This document shows, piece after piece, positions 61,904 to 64,000 of a stretch of 64,000 nt of DNA (position 1 is the first letter of the stretch; each line of letters begins with the position of its first letter). Where the stretch lies: NCBI GenBank assembly GCA_000403295.2, contig KE159605.1:1087409-1151408 (forward strand), given 5' to 3'. The notes beneath the pieces are model-generated. The model was given only the letters and a program-made list of their open reading frames with translations, was not told where the DNA came from and ran no database searches. Source of the stretch: Lachnospiraceae bacterium M18-1 (GTDB lineage: Bacteria; Bacillota; Clostridia; Lachnospirales; Lachnospiraceae). Both the position numbers and the translations under genes were made by a program.

Positions 61904-62149
61904 AACATTTTGTCTTTTTTCTTCTAATAAAATATTTTTTCCTTTTCCTCTTGGCAAACTGGCTGAAATGTGCGGTCGCATAAGGCATTTCAAACTTCAC
62001 TACGACAAAGGCGGCATATTTATGTTCAACCCTGATTCATGGCAGTCCCATGCAAAGTATCACAACATTTTTTAACATTTAAAAGCACGGTTCCCTTCTC
62101 AAAATGCGGATGCTTCTTTGGAGTCGCTACTCTAAAGAACGTGAAAACT

Positions 62150-62900
62150 GATGTCACTCAATCTGGATCCCGTTGTGGATTGTCTCTCCCAGTACTACTC
62201 CCACACCGGACGCCCTGCAAAGAACTAGGCACAGATCCTGTATTCTTTTATGCTCTTCAACCGTACTGATGCCAAACTCAGCCTCACTTCTTGGGTGGAA
62301 GATGTCCTGCCAAAAGTTCCTGTGCTGTTCGCTCTCATTGGATGCCCCAGCGTGAATTCCCTTCCGCCTCTGGGCTCCTATTTCGATTTTATGAACCGGT
62401 TTTGGGGCGACCCCGGGAAGCAATATGCCCGTTCTCTCTTCTCCCCAGGGGGAGAATGGAAAGAAACCAAAGAAGGAACTCGGGGATGACGGCTAACTGG
62501 TGGAATCTATTCTCAATGAAACAGCGCTTTCTAATGCTTATCAGGATGACCTCCAGAACATTTTTTATCTGGTCGCCGTCCTGCTTTCCTTCAGAAACGG
62601 GCTTCATCCCGAAAAAAAATCTCACAGTTTCTTGGGATAGGACTGCTGTGGCTGTCCATATGAATCCCTTTGGCTGCAAGCCAAAACATCCTAAAAATCC
62701 TGCCCAATCCATCAGCGGCATGTGACATTATTCCGACCCGGATGCCGAATGGGGGTAGGACAATTATGAAAAAACTGGTACTATAGGCATTGCTGTACTC
62801 TGAAATGCGGTCGGGTGTATTCCTGTCCTTACGCAGATACCTGCTCACCCAGTAGCTCTGGTCGTACCGTCTACGTAAAGAACCACGGCAATCAGCATTT
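62150..62900 (+). pseudogene. Second copy of the same transposase family, N-terminal remnant
   Basis: Readable blocks include LNPVVDCLSQYYSHTGRP, DAKLSLTSWVEDVLPKVP, LIGCPSVNSLPPLGSYFDFM and later a DPDAEWG stretch, equivalent to the N-terminal and middle part of the neighbouring transposase remnant. Many frameshifts. Confidence 0.6.
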
Positions 62901-63629
62901 TCTCCCCGTATCCCAAGGGATTTTTAAGATAAAACTCCCATGTATTTACACAAAATACTTAATATCTCCCGAACATCGTATTTCAACTGACCAAATAATT
63001 TCTTTTTTCAGTATTTTGGTATGAATACGATTTGATACTGACATTTCCATCCCATATGTAATAAACTTTTACAATTATAATCAAGAGTCTCTCTCCAAAA
63101 AGGCCTTGATTTTTAGGCCTTTTTCGGCTTCCCGTTTAGTCCTGCTATTAGTTATCGAGTATGAAAGCTTTCATGATCATTTGTTCGGAGCCGCCGCATG
63201 ACCACAAACATGAAAATCAGTCCCTGTTTTTGCGAAATTAACGTATAAAGAAACTCAAAAAGATAATAACTGAAATATGTACTGTATTACTACAAACCAT
63301 AGATTTACAATTTTCTCATATCGCGCTTCGCCCCCTCATAAAAGCTCATTTTTTTGACTACATAATGCTTCCCAGATATTTTTGCAAAATAAAAACAGGC
63401 AAAATAATCCTTTAATCATTTAAAGGATTGGATTACCTGTACTCATCATTTCAACGCCATATAGAAATAATACCATAATCGACACAATTCTACAATATTC
63501 TGTTTACTATTTTGAATTTTATTTATCGTGTTTCAAATTGAGTCAACAAACATTTGATAAACGGTAGATAGTCCGTATCTATACAAAACTGGAGCAAACC
63601 TGTATGATAGAGACAGATTTGCTCCAGCC
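62901..63629. other. Gap without a gene; hairpins only
   Basis: No coding frame seen. Hairpins: AAAAAGGCCT/AGGCCTTTTT at 63098-63123 (terminator-like on both strands), AATCCTTTAA/TTAAAGGATT at about 63408-63431, and CTGGAGCAAA/TTTGCTCCAG at 63591-63628, which would terminate the IS66 gene on the minus strand. Confidence 0.55.
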
Positions 63630-63911
63630 TTATTTCACTTCATCTTTACCGGGTTTCCGGCAGTTTGCTGGGAGGTTTGGTGACCAAGAGAGCAGGTCGT
63701 CCAGAAAACTGTAGTCAGCATCGTCCAAATGCTTTGGGATTTCGGTAAGCAGATATTCAAAATAATCATATGGTTTCAGATTGTTTGCCTTTGCAGTCTC
63801 GGCTATGCTGTAAATGATTGTGCTGGATTTTGCACCGGCAACCGTATCGATCATCACCCAGTTCTTCCTTCCGATACAGAACCCACGGATTGACTGTTCG
63901 GCCATTCGCAA
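63630..63911 (-). pseudogene. IS66-family transposase, C-terminal fragment
   Basis: 93 residues: AEQSIRGFCIGRKNWVMIDT, VAGAKSSTIIYSIAETAKAN, YFEYLLTEIPKHLDD, WSPNLPANCRKP. This is the typical end of the IS66 TnpC transposase with the conserved E-x-x-I and GRKNW. Upstream sequence (63912-64000) does not read as IS66, so the gene is cut, though its other part may lie beyond the window. Confidence 0.85.
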
Positions 63912-64000
63912 CTGGACGAAAGTCCTAGCTGTTTTTGGACACGCCGGAGGGAGCGAGATCCAGTGGGATCATCTATTCCCTAGTGGAATCAGCGAAGCAA

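Noticed and set aside
63408..63431. Palindrome as an attachment site
   Set aside because: It is a simple AT-rich stem-loop without a matching copy elsewhere in the window and without an adjacent integrase.
1..64000. tRNA, rRNA or known riboswitch genes
   Set aside because: No clear cloverleaf, rRNA segment or riboswitch consensus was seen by eye; the structured leaders did not match a riboswitch class I could name.

Overview
The window looks like a stretch of a gut Clostridia genome, most likely Lachnospiraceae. The evidence is the gene content: VirB4/VirD4 conjugation genes of the Gram-positive type, SpaA/Cna-B surface proteins, a class B sortase, Rpn, IS1182, IS66 and IS21 relatives, and strong AGGAGG ribosome sites. 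Almost every gene from about 3.7 kb to 60.6 kb is on the minus strand, so it is best read from right to left. No rRNA, tRNA or CRISPR array was seen.

Layout by region. (1) 1-4.5 kb is a graveyard: a fused SIR2/old-yellow-enzyme pseudogene, an intact IS1182-type insertion sequence, a broken HxlR regulator, and a tiny Cys-containing peptide next to a radical-SAM fragment. (2) 4.5-47 kb is a conjugative element, either an ICE or an integrated plasmid. It carries a 1717-residue thioester adhesin with a decayed sortase, DNA metabolism genes (CHC2 primase, ERF annealing protein, cold-shock and S1-like proteins), the transfer machinery (VirD4, VirB4, PrgI/VirB3-like, cell-wall hydrolase, VirB6/TrbL-like, TrbC/VirB2-like), a DUF6017 replication-initiator-like protein, a ParM/ParR-like segregation pair, a signal peptidase and Tn916-type regulators. 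A 'recombinase in trio' (RIT) element of 3580 bp has jumped into an rpn nuclease gene inside it. No relaxase or element integrase was recognised. (3) 47-49 kb holds a ParA remnant and an AbiH abortive-infection gene. (4) 49.3-51.7 kb holds IS21 and IS1634-type transposase remnants. (5) 51.8-60.6 kb is an AT-rich five-gene operon, the most interesting part. It encodes a helical protein with a C-terminal cold-shock-like domain, a protein ending in a GrpE-like domain, a divergent Hsp70, an all-helical protein, and a STAND-type NTPase. (6) 60.6-64 kb is decayed IS material and the end of an IS66 transposase.

How the parts fit. The transfer operon starts at about 34.6 kb and runs down to VirD4. 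The segregation/regulator operon runs from about 47 kb to 42.6 kb. A small-protein operon runs from 42.3 kb to 40.1 kb, and a DNA-processing operon from 15.6 kb to 10.8 kb leads into the adhesin. Four of these operons share an odd head: a consensus promoter with exactly 17-bp spacing, then an intrinsic terminator, then the first gene. This points to control by conditional termination. Two of these promoters also share an array of ATTGC boxes phased every 11 bp. The AT-rich chaperone/STAND operon, bracketed by mobile-element debris and near AbiH, reads as a defence or conflict island. I cannot match its five-gene set to a named system.
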